The notes: generated by a model from the sequence alone, not told the origin. 64,000 nucleotides of DNA from Eutreptiella sp. 'Long Island Sound 2002' (GCA_964036045.1 OZ038378.1:162572576-162636575); one strand, 5' to 3'; positions 41,501 to 53,000 are shown, numbered from the stretch's first letter. Program-made: numbers and translations.

Positions 41501-42903
41501 TCGAAAAGCCTTCGAAGGGTCTCCACTCGCGATCCTCCCGGGGGAGTCTCGTGGCGGAGTTTGGCCTCTGCCTCCTCCATTGCGGCGGCGGTGGCTGCGG
41601 CAGCTCGCGCTTCGGCCTCTTCCCGAGCACGAGCCGCCTCGGTCTCCCGGGCCTGCAGCAGCTGCGCCTTCTGCGCCTCCAACGCCGCCAGCTCCGCCTC
41701 CGTCTTGGCCTTCTCCTCAGCGACCTTCCGTCGCGCGGCCTCGATGGCTTCCTTCTTGGCGGCATCCTCATGGGCCTTAGCCGTCGCTTCGGCGTGGGCC
41801 CTTTCCTCCGCCTCCTTCTTTGCCCTCTCTTGGGCGAGCGCCTCCCCCAGCGCCTTCACCTCGGCCTCCTTGCGGGCAATGGCCTCCTGCGTCAGGCGGG
41901 CTTCCTCGTCGACAGCCGCCAACTCACCGTTGACCTGGGCAGTTGCTGCACTATGGGCGGCCACGGCCGTGAGTCCAGCCGCGATGGCCGCCACGGTCTG
42001 GGTGTGGATGGCCATGCCATGCGCCCACTGCGCAGCTTCCTCCTGGGCGATGCCGGCGGCGCCCTCCACAGCAGCGCGGTACTGCTTGGCCCGTTGCCGA
42101 GCAACCCGACGGTTGCAGGGCACCCCACAGGCGCGCTCACAGGCGAGCGCCACGTCCCTTTCGGGAGCGACGCTGCTGCTGGAGCTGGCCTGGTCGGCCG
42201 GCGTCCTCCCGCGGTGGGCCGACTCGATGTCGCTGCTGGGGCCTGCTGAGGCCTGCCGGGCCCTCAGGAGCAGCGGACGGGGTTTGGCCTGGGTCTGCTT
42301 GGCGACTTGGATGTAGTCGCCAAGGGTGGTGGAGCCGGGGTGGTGTCCACCATTGGGCCGTTGGGGACTGGGGGCTGGGGTTCCGCCCTTGGCGCCTTGG
42401 GCGGCTTCGGCAGCCAGGGACTCCTGGTACTCCCGCCACCTCCGGTCCCTCTTCTTGTCCCCGGCGGACCTCTTCTCCGTCGCCGGAGACGCGCTGCTGC
42501 TGCCCTGCAGCCTGCGCTCGTTCCCCGGTTCCGGGAACTTCTTCTCGATCACGTCCCACAGGGAGACGTTGATCGAGGCGCCCGACGGGTAGGCGTTGGG
42601 CTCCTCGTCCTCCTCGATCCCGTCGGGGCGCAGCCCTTCGCCGGGCCTGTCCGGCCGGGTCCACGCCCTCCAGCGCCTCTGCTGGTGGCGGTACTCGTAC
42701 CCCTCCGCCCGCAGCCAGTCCTCCACGGCCTGCAGGCGGTCGGGGGCGATGTCCGTGCGGAGCTCGAAGCTCCTGGGCATGCCCCCTTCGCACTGGGGGT
42801 TGCTGTGGCGGTAATGCTGGTCCCAAACCAACCCACGCAGCAGGCGTGCTGCATGGGGGTGGGGCCGCGGCCACGTCCTGCCCGCTTCCTGCCAATTCAC
42901 CAT
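38572..42903 (-). CDS. gag: gypsy element B gag
   Basis: 1443 aa from the AUG at 42903 (GCCATGG context). Coiled coil about 335-450, Gly/Pro-rich tract about 590-660, Arg-rich region, gag core about 950-1210 (WEDLKDIKPPMYDGN onward), an acidic Asp run, then a knuckle-like motif from C1314: C-x2-C-x8-H-x4-C, with a longer spacer than the usual C-x2-C-x4-H-x4-C. The C-terminus is rich in Lys, Asn and Asp. This is very long for a gypsy gag; the N-terminal 900 residues are the extra part. It builds the virus-like particle and binds genomic RNA. Intact, and in frame with pol through the UAG. Confidence 0.93.
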   Translation of the reverse strand: MVNWQEAGRTWPRPHPHAARLLRGLVWDQHYRHSNPQCEGGMPRSFELRTDIAPDRLQAVEDWLRAEGYEYRHQQRRWRAWTRPDRPGEGLRPDGIEEDEEPNAYPSGASINVSLWDVIEKKFPEPGNERRLQGSSSASPATEKRSAGDKKRDRRWREYQESLAAEAAQGAKGGTPAPSPQRPNGGHHPGSTTLGDYIQVAKQTQAKPRPLLLRARQASAGPSSDIESAHRGRTPADQASSSSSVAPERDVALACERACGVPCNRRVARQRAKQYRAAVEGAAGIAQEEAAQWAHGMAIHTQTVAAIAAGLTAVAAHSAATAQVNGELAAVDEEARLTQEAIARKEAEVKALGEALAQERAKKEAEERAHAEATAKAHEDAAKKEAIEAARRKVAEEKAKTEAELAALEAQKAQLLQARETEAARAREEAEARAAAATAAAMEEAEAKLRHETPPGGSRVETLRRLFEGDASSRMKLDEADTGSSGSGSTTARRRRKGKGKTPERARRPAGGHPHDSDPFFTASDGDERGRRHRQVVAWTGGGGGDVPMEGEDEDPPPPYRSSESSVTETPRWGDMDEDDDMDFGITRRRPSSDPPRRPGGDPPGPPGGGPSGPPGGRPPSGPPGGGPPGGGGPPGPGGPGGGPPGGPPGDPGDPPGNGVPDATWRWIVYLRRRVQLLELEVDTGKSEMARISTVAARAQKNLDIARAETKSLTNVVSGLQDRLDALEARGRVGSDHPPLESGSSDDGWGPGPGPGRPHAPGGAPRSRPSASAPSLTAPSHHSAGRRNERVPPGSGSEEWRDEWLSADYHNRRAPPRTPVRPRRPPPAPVSIPRAGGRYGGLRDEVPRGDVEWDVGEGEDLDLDLDLEEFDISPPRGVRREAAERSRRRRDEDAYMDAVRREHFGSAYVEEPRRSHRDSMEEMDVAAVGVRGRGRWEPRSTSRPAFMVSKAADAAVWEDLKDIKPPMYDGNPLNLDRFLEKLDDWGLTVTEDQPPADAERYVFRRFRYRLPEVLGELYFVATKEGKIKTLKDAKKWLNEQERVDAPQVAAKRWKSIKLEHDGREIRLREWRDFRGKYTLFRRNVEDWNEGDEQARLLSMLPEAWIKRVTKEESKRAKSNHTVKMMLPKEYHTNVVSWAKKNVARDVKRHSLRNALLITVSGDREKTAIWRLDDCELSGQTIRLQPIPARMSCDEILEWVGEEVLKEYRNLHHTRGLRPGDRDVNYVGEGPGGESAMDPAGAGGDETLVDDDDDDEPAEMAVCAFVAKNLSAGTKPANWKPLQPGWKKQEKRDPRRIGDPPLSFGEFVRAHPQGCFVCYGRKKGFNHDHRTCPVHKADTEAYKKAHGSKKRAPAGIREAKMEVDKEELAKLMSSVGTELAKEIQEIKRNWVPRSDNKNKENNQNDQNKDKDKNKGKGGGKGGRRKGVNDVEAEENTPSSTTDAP

Positions 42904-43343
42904 GGCAGCGGGGGCGTAGATGGTCTTGAAGTCCTTGATGTGCACTCGTTCACCTCAACGAACTGGTTGTGGTTGTTGGGGAGGGTGCTGCAGCACTGGA
43001 TTGGAAGTGCGGCTGGTGCTGGTCAGCCGGTGGTTGTGGAGGTGGTTGACGCGGCCTTACTGGTCGGCCGTTGGGACTCCGGGTCGGCCGATGGGGCTGA
43101 TGCAGGAGTCCTGGTCTGTGCACCTCTTCCACGGGCGCTGCGCGGTCAGGACGATGTTCTGGACGGCGCTGCGGGCTCCGTGACGAACTCGGCGCTGTCG
43201 CTGAGTGGCGCTGCGAGCTGCTGCGCTGCGCTGCAAGACGCTGCGCTGCGCTGCGAGCTGCGAGCTGCGCCGCGCTGCTGCGACGCGCTGCTCGGGGTCT
43301 GTGGCCCCGAGTGGCACGCGAGGGTTGGGTAACCCCGCGGCGG
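42904..43343 (-). other. 5' leader of element B
   Basis: 440 nt between the primer-binding site and the gag AUG. It includes a GCTGCG-rich, self-complementary region at about 43195-43295, shared with A and, rearranged, with CD. It could serve packaging or dimerisation, but that is only a guess. Confidence 0.7.
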
Positions 43344-43354
43344 TGAAACGCTTT
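43344..43354 (-). promoter_or_regulatory. self-complementary primer-binding site, element B
   Basis: AAAGCGTTTCA directly follows the LTR on the element strand. The LTR holds its perfect complement at 43467-43477, 113 bp in from the LTR edge. Same layout as in A and CD. Confidence 0.72.
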
Positions 43355-46300
43355 TGACGCGTTCCCGTGGGGGGCCGGCCACGGGACGCTGCGGTGACAC
43401 GCACAGGTGAGCAGGCAGGCAAGGCACTACGCTCACAAGGGCATCAATACGCCTGTGTCATGTGACAAAGCGTTTCAGAATCCTTGCCACTCTGCAAAGA
43501 GGGAACGAAAGTATGTACAGCAACACATCAGGATATGTACACATGGGGTTAAGACTGGACTGGGGTAAGGGCATCAAGGGACAATAGACACTCAGTCCCG
43601 ACTCATATCCCAATCCCAGGTCCGACCCTCTCAGTGGCTGATGGGGGCGGGGGCTCAAACACAACCCATGCCCTGCTCAGTCCGGACCCTGAAACCCTGC
43701 CAATGGGAGAGGTGTCCCGCACAGCCACAGGCGGGTTCCTGGGAACCAATGGGTTCCGAGGCCAACCGACAGTGGCTCCCTATGCTCCCTTAACGGCAGG
43801 TCCCAACTCCACTCTGAGCCAGAGATATGGCCCCGCCATTATCACCCGGGAGTTGGTAGCTGAAAATGGGCTGTTTCAGCCCAAACTGAAATTGGCTTGA
43901 AAAACTCCAAAATTGACCCCTCGTCTGGACCCGCCAGAGGTAGGGACGAGGCAACTGACCCTATGCCCTTCGAGTACGAACTCCCTGGAGCCCTCACCCA
44001 ACCTGGTTCCCTCTGAGGTCCCGGCATCAGGGCAACACGGATGAGTCAAGTGGGGTCATGATGCCAAAATCACCAAAATTGGCGTCATTCCCACGCGCGG
44101 CTCGCTCGGCCAAGGTGAGGCCAATGGCTCACAGGGTAGGAGGCAGGACCTAGGACTTATATCTGAGTGTACAACTTGGATTTAGGTCCGGGCTCCCTAT
44201 GGGCTTAGAGAAATGGGGCCGCCAATTGACCACACGGAAGGGGGAAATTGGGGTCCCAAAATTGGGTCATTTTGGCTGCTTGAAATGAGCCAAAATTCGG
44301 TGTGCTCCCAATAGTATATCTCCACGCCGGCTTGGAGATCGGATCCGCCATTCCATACGTGATCCACCGGGAGTCCAACGGAGACTCCCATGCCCTTGGC
44401 TCTCAAAGATCTCCATGCCACTCGGCGTGGTGACGATCCCAATTGGGTCCACAAATGCAAAAATGGCAAAATTGCCCATACTCAATTTGGCCTAGCGCCT
44501 TGACGAAGGCGGCTCCGCTTCGCCCACGTGGTGTGTGGACCATGGGGACCATTACCCATAACACCCATGTCATATATGGTCCATTGGTCCATGCGTCCGG
44601 CGTGCATGAAGGTTAGAACATGGGGCACGGCGGGCAGCAAAAGTGGAAAAATGCTCAAAATGGCCAAAATTGCGCACGCTCATGGTTGGGGCAAATGAGG
44701 CACGTGCCCGACTCGGACCGGAGTGTGCCTTAGGATTGATGTCAAGTCATATGTGTCCAACATATCTTTGGGGCGTCGCCCAACTCCTCCGGTGTTGGGA
44801 ATGGCAGGGTCGCCAAGTGAGCCCATGATTTGGGATAGTCCCAAATCGCCAACATGGCGGCCACGGTATGCCAAGCCTAAGAGGAGCTATTCGCCGGGTC
44901 CAAGATATGTTGGGCACCAAAGTATGTACCCTCATATCATACTTGGGTCATGATGTCAATTGAGCGCAACGTTGAGATATACGTTCGCCACTTGACATCA
45001 TGACGAGCCAAAAATGGCAAAATTGACACAATGACACACAAAAGTGCCTTGAAAGGTCTACAATTATATTATAATATCTCCGGCTCGGATCGTGCAATCA
45101 CTTAATCCTTCTAAACACAATGACTTGACACCATTGACCTTCGATCCCACATATGTGCTCCACTTGGGGCGCCTTGAAAGGTTACGAGCGCTGCTTCCCA
45201 AGTGGGCACATGAAAATATGGAAAATTGTATAACACACACTTTGCTCCCAACGCATCGCTTCGGGATCACCACACAAGCTTCCCTTCACGAAGGTTAGGC
45301 TTGCAATTGACCGTAGGGAGTGTGGAGAAGGGGCTTGCACAATATGAGGTCCATTGGCGGGCTTGTCTTGGAGCAATGGGCCCGCCAAATGGGCACGCAA
45401 CACAACACATGGCACATACCAAATATTGCCCAAAAATGTAGCTCCCACCACGATATGTCATGCCCCTCCAAGGGCATATCTTTGTGTCAATCGCCCATAG
45501 GAACTCAAGGAGAGTTCCTATGCAACACCAACACTTGCGCGCTACACTCGAAAGTTATCTTAACGCACGCAATATCATGGTCATAGAGTTATAACGCAAA
45601 CTCTACCCTCTTGACCATGATCCATTACACTAGCGCGCATGTGTGGATACGCAAGGCATATAAAGCTTCCTAAATTACGTCGGGAGTATTGTGAATACAT
45701 CCCACGTTTCCTTATCGTCAATACTCGCAAGCAACACGAGATATGACCTTCACAAGTGGCCTCACGAATCAACTTTGTTTTGCCCATATCTTTAAGACAA
45801 ATGGAGGGCAGGATAAAAGGGAAGTTGATTCGTGCATACGGAAGCACGTAGGTCCACTCGAAAGAGGTCAAATCAAGTGCGGGGATGTCGAAGTCGAAAA
45901 TCCGATTTCGACATCCTGAAAAATTCGGATTAAGGTTGCGAGTATTAATTATGAAAATTGCGGAAGCATCCATGCAGTTCCTGGCGACTTTGGAGCCTTC
46001 GTCGCGGATAGCGTTAAAATTTCCATTATAAACAGTTAAACTGGCGGTTACGGTAAAGTCGCGAACCAACCGCCAGCAGTCAAAACAGTGAGTATCGGAA
46101 CGGAAGCATAAAAATTGACGGAAACAATATGAAAATAAAACCCTGTTGATTCCTGATATTCTGATACACAAATCTCCGCTGGCGGTGCATCGGTTGCCGA
46201 TGCGGGGCTTCACGGCACGGAACACGCCGTGCATGGGGTTAGTGGACCGGAGACCGGTTGTATGCCGTAACCCGGCCATGGGGTTCTGGGTACCGCTTCA
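43355..46300 (-). repeat. 5' LTR of gypsy element B
   Basis: 2946 bp, starting TGACGCG and ending CGCTTCA on the plus strand. Near-identical to 29107-32052. It would carry the promoter; if the self-priming model holds, transcription should begin at about 43477 and run leftward. No clear TATA box at the usual spacing was seen. Followed by GCAGGAGCGG. Confidence 0.95.
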
Positions 46301-46426
46301 GCAGGAGCGGCTCAAGAGGCACCTAACATAGGGCAGTGGGAGGGACAGGACGTCCCCTTGGTAAGACCTTCTTCCTGCACCGTCAAAGGAGGCATCCCGA
46401 GCTCCCGAAGATACCTACCTACCTAC
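46301..46426 (+). mobile_element. insertion X, right part with ACCT tail
   Basis: 126 bp from the B LTR to the right 14-bp duplication, ending in ATACCTACCTACCTAC. A short tandem tail directly before a target duplication is typical of the 3' end of a LINE or SINE. It has no coding potential. Confidence 0.6.
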
Positions 46427-46440
46427 CTCGAGCACCCGGG
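46427..46440. repeat. 14-bp target duplication of insertion X, right
   Basis: CTCGAGCACCCGGG, exact copy of 28727-28740; the pol frame of CD resumes here. Confidence 0.88.
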
Positions 46441-49400
46441 ACTCCGGTACTAGCAGCTTACCATTCCGGTAGAGCTTGCCATCTTCCTCGGTCAGCCCCT
46501 TTGGCCACTTCTGCCCGTCGTCAGGGTCGGTCACAGCCCTATACTCGGCCGCAAAGGCCTCAGACTTGGCGTAATCGTCGGTCCAGTCGTCCTGGAGGCA
46601 AGACTCCGGGAAGAGGTGCTTGTCGGACTCAGCTCCCTCAGGGGCGAGTACTCTGACCGCTCTGCTCACCCTCGTTGCGAGGGGGGCATCCGCAGCCATG
46701 ACGACGAAGCATTTCACACCCTCCTCCTCCATCAGGCGCTCCATCTCAATGATCCTCTTGGCTTCAGCGGTCTCAGCCTCATCGCCATGGGCAGACACGT
46801 CTGTCATGCCCTTGCTGGCGGGATAGGCCCACCTGCTGAGACAGTCCGCCACGGTGTTGTCCTTTCCAGGAATATAAACAACCGTAAGGTCGAACTTGGC
46901 CAAGGTCTTGTGCCATCTTGCCCGTCGGGAGGCGGGACCTGAGGGGGTGTCCACGTGCTCCTTGTGCCACGACTGCAGACTCTGATGGTCGGTGCAGACG
47001 GTGACGGGATGGAGGGCTATGTACCCAGCCCATTTCCTGAGAGCCATGACGATGGCATACGCCTCCTTTTCACGGGGCGTCCACGTCCGTCTCTGGCCTT
47101 CCGCCAGGACTCGGCTCCAGAAGGCCACAGGCACGTGCCTCCCATCGTCAAGCACTTGCTCCAAGACAGCGCCAACGGCGTAGTCGGAAGCGTCGGTGCG
47201 CAGGACGAACCCTCGGTCGGGATCCACGAGGTGCAGGCCCACTGCGGATAGCAGCGCCTGCTTCATCCCCTCAAAGGCACGGTCGGACTCAGCTGCCCAG
47301 ACCAGAGCCTTCTTGGACCCCTTCTTGGTCTCCTCTCGGTTGCCCTTGAGCATAGTCGTCATGGGGGCTGCATACTCGGCATACATTTTGATATACCCCG
47401 AGTAGTAGTTGCAGAACCCCAGATACGCCCGTAGCTCAGAGACCGTTTTGGGCTTTTCCCAGTGCTCGATCGCAGCCACCTTGCCAGGTATGGGCTTTCG
47501 CTGCCCGTTCCCGACTACGTGGCCAGCGAAGACCACCTCGCTTACCGCAATGGTGGCCTTGTCACTGCTGCCCGTGAGTTTGTGCCGAACCAGAAGGTCC
47601 AGCACTCGAGTGACGTCCCTCTCATGTGCCTCCAGGAGCTCCTCGTAGCTCATACTGGGGTCCCCGGACGCGATGATCACGTCGTCCACGAAGGGGTCCG
47701 CACAGTCACGCACCGGCTCAAGCAGGTTCTCCAGCATCCGCTGAAAAGCCGCATTGCCGTTGGTAACGCCCATGGGCATCACCTTCCGCTGGAGAGGTCC
47801 AAGTGGGGTGCTCATGGCTGTGCAGGCACGGGACTCCTCGGCGAGAGGCATCTGATGATAACCATGTTTCAGGTCAATCACCGTGAAGATCCTCCGCCGG
47901 TGTTGTTTTTGCAGCATATCCTCAATGAGGAACAGCGTATAGCTGTCGTGCTGCGTTTGGGCGTTTAGGCCTCGGTAGTCGACCACGAGCCGCCACTCAC
48001 CGGCCACCTTCTTGGGGACGACGAAGCACGGAGAGGCCCACTCGGAGTGGCACGGCTCAAGCCAGCCTCTCTGGATGAAGTCACGGAGGATCTTCTCCAT
48101 GGCATCCTTCCTCTCGCCCCTCAGGGCAAACTCCCGGTGCCGATACACACGGGGGTCCTGCTTCAGTCGTATCTTGGCCTCGCCATACGGTCCACGCACC
48201 GGTGGGGGAAACACAGGCTTTCCGCTGAAGAAGGTGTCACCATACTTCTGCTTCAGCCTGGCCCTCAACGCCTTGATCTTGGGGCAATCATCGGACTCCG
48301 CCTTGGCTTTTCCGGGCACTTGAACCACGGAGCTTACTTGAGGGGTAGCGACCCCGCTCGGTTTCGGCTCAGGCGGTCTTCCCAGGTGGCCCAAAGGGCC
48401 ATCTCTGGTCTTGCCTCGGAATAGATCGCCGTAGGTGGGTGGGTTACCTCCGATTGGCTCATCCTGGCTGGACAAGTGGTCCAGCACCCTCTGCACGAAG
48501 GTGTTCCCATCATAGGAACCAGAGACGATCGAGTCAACTTCCGGCCAGGCTTTGTCCTGGCCTTTGCCCTCACGCTGGTTTCCCCAGTCGTGAAAGGGCT
48601 GATCCATATACCCCTGAACCAGATCCAGCTCCTCTTCTGTGAGGGGGTCTTCCGATTCTCCGATGTCAACAGGGGGAACCGCAAAGCATTGCCTCCAAGG
48701 CTCCGCTACGATGCGGTTGACACACACGAAATCCGTGGCGTCGGCCTGATCAAGGCCCCCATCCACATGGTGGAATTCTGTTGGCCATCTCTGGGGTGGC
48801 ATGGGCTGTCCCTTAGCGTCCTGATAGACACTCTCTCCAGCCGGTAGGACGACCTTGTTTAAGGTCATGTTGGTCAATGAGGCTACCCAATGTCGGGTAC
48901 TTTCCTCCTCGGTGCATCCCATAGGAACAACCAGCACTGCCTTGGAGCGGTCCTTGCAAATCTTCGCTATCGCTCTTGGAATGTCCCAACGGCAGCAATG
49001 GATCCACATTAATCCCTGATGCGGACCCCAGTGCTTCTTCCACGCGGAGTCCTGTGCGCTCCAGTACTTCTCACAAACCCGAAGATGGGCGGAGGTTCCT
49101 GAAGAGAACGCATCCAGGGCCAGATCAGAAGCCCCCAAGTCCGCAACAACTCGGCTCGCCACTTCCGGCATTACGCCGTACTCCTGGTTTGCAGGACCAG
49201 TTGGCTCAGTGTCCAGCGCGGCCACTTCGAGCTGATTGCGTTCGGGGTGGATCCATTGGCATTCCACATGGTGCTCAGGTGACGAAAGCCACGAGAGCTG
49301 GTCGTCCTGGTACAGGGTCATGGAGGCCTGCGCCGGGAGGACGCCGGAGTCCGTCTCCATCATGAAGTCGTACCCAACGATCATGTCCCAGTCCATCTCG

Positions 49401-50065
49401 GCCTCGTAGAAGCGACCATGCAGGAGGATTTCCTTGCCGAGGTCTGGGCGGCTCAGCTCACGATGGTTCACGAACTGCAGCCCAATGGCCGCTTCCTTCG
49501 TGCCTCCCACCATGTACTGGCCGTTCGCCACCTTCAGCCTGACAGCTTTCCGACTGTCGGTCAAACACTCTGGTGGAAGTAGGCCAGCCTTGACCAAGCT
49601 GACCTGTGCCCCCGTGTCGACCAACACGTCGAAGACCTTTTCCACTTCCCCGCATAAGGCACGGACCTTAAGGTGCAACTGCCGCTCGCGCCCAACTCGG
49701 CGCACGGCGTGCAAGCTCAGGATCTCCGGCCGTTCCAAAAGCTCAACAAGCGACTGGTGCAGGTCGTGGACAATGGGCTCAGGCTTCCCATCTGCAGCGT
49801 CCAGCTGCGGTCCGGGTGATCCTCCGATACTCTCGGATAGATCTTGAAGTACATCAAACACATTCTTGGTCGCGAAGGAAGGACGGGTGCAAGGGCTCGT
49901 GCCTTCACTTGCCCTCACCCCGCCTCCGCAACTGGGTGCCAGACCGGGCCTTCCGCCCGCGGCAGTCCCTTTGTGCTTATCGACTCCCGACTGGGATGGT
50001 TCGGCGCTTCCCACGTCACCATCCTGCGACCGCCCTAGCTGGGGCCCTTGGCTGCAGGGGCTCCG
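46441..50065 (-). pseudogene. pol: element CD pol, protease-RT-RNase H piece
   Basis: The first 1200 or so codons of CD's pol after the gag UAG: linker, retropepsin (DTGA), reverse transcriptase (FVDD), RNase H and the following linker. It is cut at RVLE before the integrase by insertion X. The remaining 1.35 kb is at 27389-28740. Compared with A and B it lacks a short segment before SDKHLFPE that in them encodes GGRPGPAPPVG. No premature stop before the break. Confidence 0.92.
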
Positions 50066-50071
50066 CTAGGG
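50033..50071 (-). promoter_or_regulatory. gag-pol UAG readthrough signal, element CD
   Basis: TAG at 50066-50068 then CGG; arms at 50065-50071 and 50033-50039 pair over 7 bp. Identical to A and B although the surrounding gag and pol differ at many sites. Confidence 0.7.
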
Positions 50072-53000
50072 GGCGTCGGTTGTGGAAGTAGGGGTATTCT
50101 CCTCCGCATCAACCTCGTTGACACCCTTCTTCCTCCTAATCCCAGGCTTCTTGTCCTTGTCCTTGTTCTGGTCGTTCTGGTTGTTCTCCTTGTTCTTGTT
50201 GTCCGACCTCGGGACCCAGTTCCTCTTGATCTCCTGGATCTCCTTAGCCAACTCGGTCCCCACCGACATCAGCTTGGAGAACTCGTGCTTGTCCACCTCC
50301 ACTTTGGCTTCCCGGATACCCGCGGGCGCACGCATCTTCGACCCGTGCGCCTTCTTGTAAGCCTCCGTGTCGGCCTGGTGGGTGGGGCATGTTCGGGGGT
50401 CATGGTTGAAGCCTTTCTTCCTCCCATAACACACGAAACAGCCCTGAGGGTGAGCTCGTATGAACTCCCCAAAGGACAACGGAGGGTCGCCAATGCGGCG
50501 AGGGTCCCTCTTCTCCTTCTTCTTCCAACCCGGCTGCAGGGGCTTCCAGCTTCCCCGGTTGCTCCCCGCGCCGTTGTGGGCCACGAAGGCACAAACGGCC
50601 ATCTCGGCGGGCTCATCGTCGTCGTCATCATCGACGAGAGCTTCATCGCCATCGGCTCCCGCTGGGTCCATGGCAGCTTCCCCGCCAGGCCCCTTGCAAA
50701 CGTAGTTGACGTCGCGGTCGCCGGGCCTCAACCCGCGGGTGTGGTGGAGGTTCCGGTACTCCTTGAGTACTTCCTCTCCAACCCACTCCAGGATCTCGTC
50801 GCAGCTCATCCGCGCCGGGATGGCCTGCAGACGGATGGTCTGGCCACTCACGTCACACTCGTCAAGGCGCCACATCGCGGTCTTCTCGCGATCGCCCGAG
50901 ACGGTGATGAGGAGAGCGTTCCGCAGGGAGTGCCGTTTGACATCCCGAGCCACGTTCTTCCTCGTCCAAGCCACCACGTTCGTATGATACTCTTTGGGGA
51001 GCATCATCTTGACCGTGTGGTTGGACTTGGCCCTCTTGGCTTCCTCCTTGGTGACCCTCTTGATCCATGCTTCCGGCAGCATGGAGAGCAGGCGAGCCTG
51101 CTCGTCACCCTCGTTCCAGTCCTCCACGTTGCGGCGGAAGAGGGTGTAATGCCCTCGGAAGTCTCGCCAGTCCCGTAGGCGAGTCTCCCGTCCATCATGC
51201 TGAAGCTTGATGGACTTCCACCGCTTGGCAGCCACCTGCGGAGCGTCCACCCGCTCCTGCTCGTTGAGCCACTTCTTGGCTTCCTTGAGGGTCTTGATTT
51301 TCCCCTCCTTGGTCGCCACGAAGTATAGCTCTCCGAGCACTTCCGGCAGGCGGTACCTGAACCGTCTGAAGACATACTTCTCCGCATCAGCGGGACGCAT
51401 GTCCTCAGTAACGGTTACCCCCCAATCGTCCAGCTTCTCCAAGAAGCGGTCGAGGTTGAGGGGGTTGCCGTCGTACATGGGGGGCTTGATGTCCTTCAAG
51501 TCTTCCCACAAGGCGGCATCCGCGGCCTTAGAGACCATGAACGCCGGCCGCGAGGTCGACCGAGGTTCCCATCGGCCTCTCCCACGGACTCCCACGGCCG
51601 CCACGTCCATCTCCTCCATGGAATCCCTGTGGCTACGCCGCGGTTCCTCCATGTACGCCGAACCCAGATGTTCACGCCGTACTCCTTCCATGTATGCCTC
51701 CTCATCACGGCGCCGGCGGCTGCGTTCAGCGGCCTCCCGTCGTACACCACGCGGCGGGGAGATGTCCAACTCCTCCAGGCCCAGATCCAGGTCCTCACCT
51801 CCGCCGACGTCCCACTCCACATCTCCTCTGGGGACCTCATCCCTGAGTCCACCATAACGTCCTCCAGCCATTGGGATTGGCTCCGGGGCTGGTGCCGGGC
51901 GTCGGGGGCGTACAGGCGTCCGCGGTGGAGCACGGCGGTTGTGGTAGTCCAAACTGAGCCACTCATCACGCCAATCCTCACTGCCACTGCCGGGCGGCAC
52001 GCGCTCGTTGCGGCGGCCCGCGCTGTGGTGAGAGGGGGCGGTGAGAGAGGGGGCACTGGCGCTGGGGCGACTCCTGGGGGCTCCGCCGGGGGCGTGGGGT
52101 CTGCCTGGACCTGGTCCGGGTCCCCAGCCGTCGTTCGACGAGCCAGACTCCAGGGGTGGGTGGTCGCTGCCGACGCTCCCACGGGCTTCCAGCGCGTCCA
52201 GCCTCTGCTGCAGGCGGCTGATGACCTTGTTCAGCGACTTGGTCTCGCCCCTGGCGATGTCCAGCTCTCTCTGCGCGCGCGCGGCGACCCTGGTGATGCG
52301 AGTCATCTCGCCCTTGCCCGTGTCTACCTCGCGCTCGAGGAACTGGACCCTCCTGCGGAGGTAGACAATCCACCGCCAGGTGGTATCCGGGTCGCCGTTC
52401 CCTGGTGGGTTGTCGGGATCCCCAGGGGGTCCTCCAGGAGGGCCTCCGCCGGGTCCGCCCGGTCCAGGGGGTCCTCCCCCGCCCGGTGGTCCGCCTCCAG
52501 GGGGTCCACTTGGTGGGCGTCCTCCAGGGGGTCCTGATGGTCCTCCGCCAGGGGGTCCCAGTGGGTCTCCGCCGGGGCGCCTCGGTGGGTCCGAGGATGG
52601 GCGCTTCTTCGTGATGCCGAAGTCCATGTCGTCATCCTCGTCCATGTCGCCCCACCTGGGCGTCTCGGTCTCGGAAGACTCCGAGCTCCGGTAGGGAGGA
52701 GGGAGATCCTCATCCTCACCTTCCGGTTCCATGGGGACGTCTCCGCCTCCTCCGCCCGTCCAAGCCACCACTTGGCGATGTCGGCGGCCTCGTTCATCCC
52801 CGTCGCTGGCGGTGAAGAAGGGGTCACTGTCGTGGGGGTGTCCGCCCGCTGGCCTCCGTGGCCTCTCGGGGGTCTTCCCCTGACCCTTCCTCCGTCGGTG
52901 GGCTGTGGGCCCACTGCTCCCACTGCTGCCCGTGTCGGCCTCGTCCAGCGTCATCTTGGAGGAGGCGTCCCCTTCGAAAAGCTTTCGAAGGGTCTCCACT

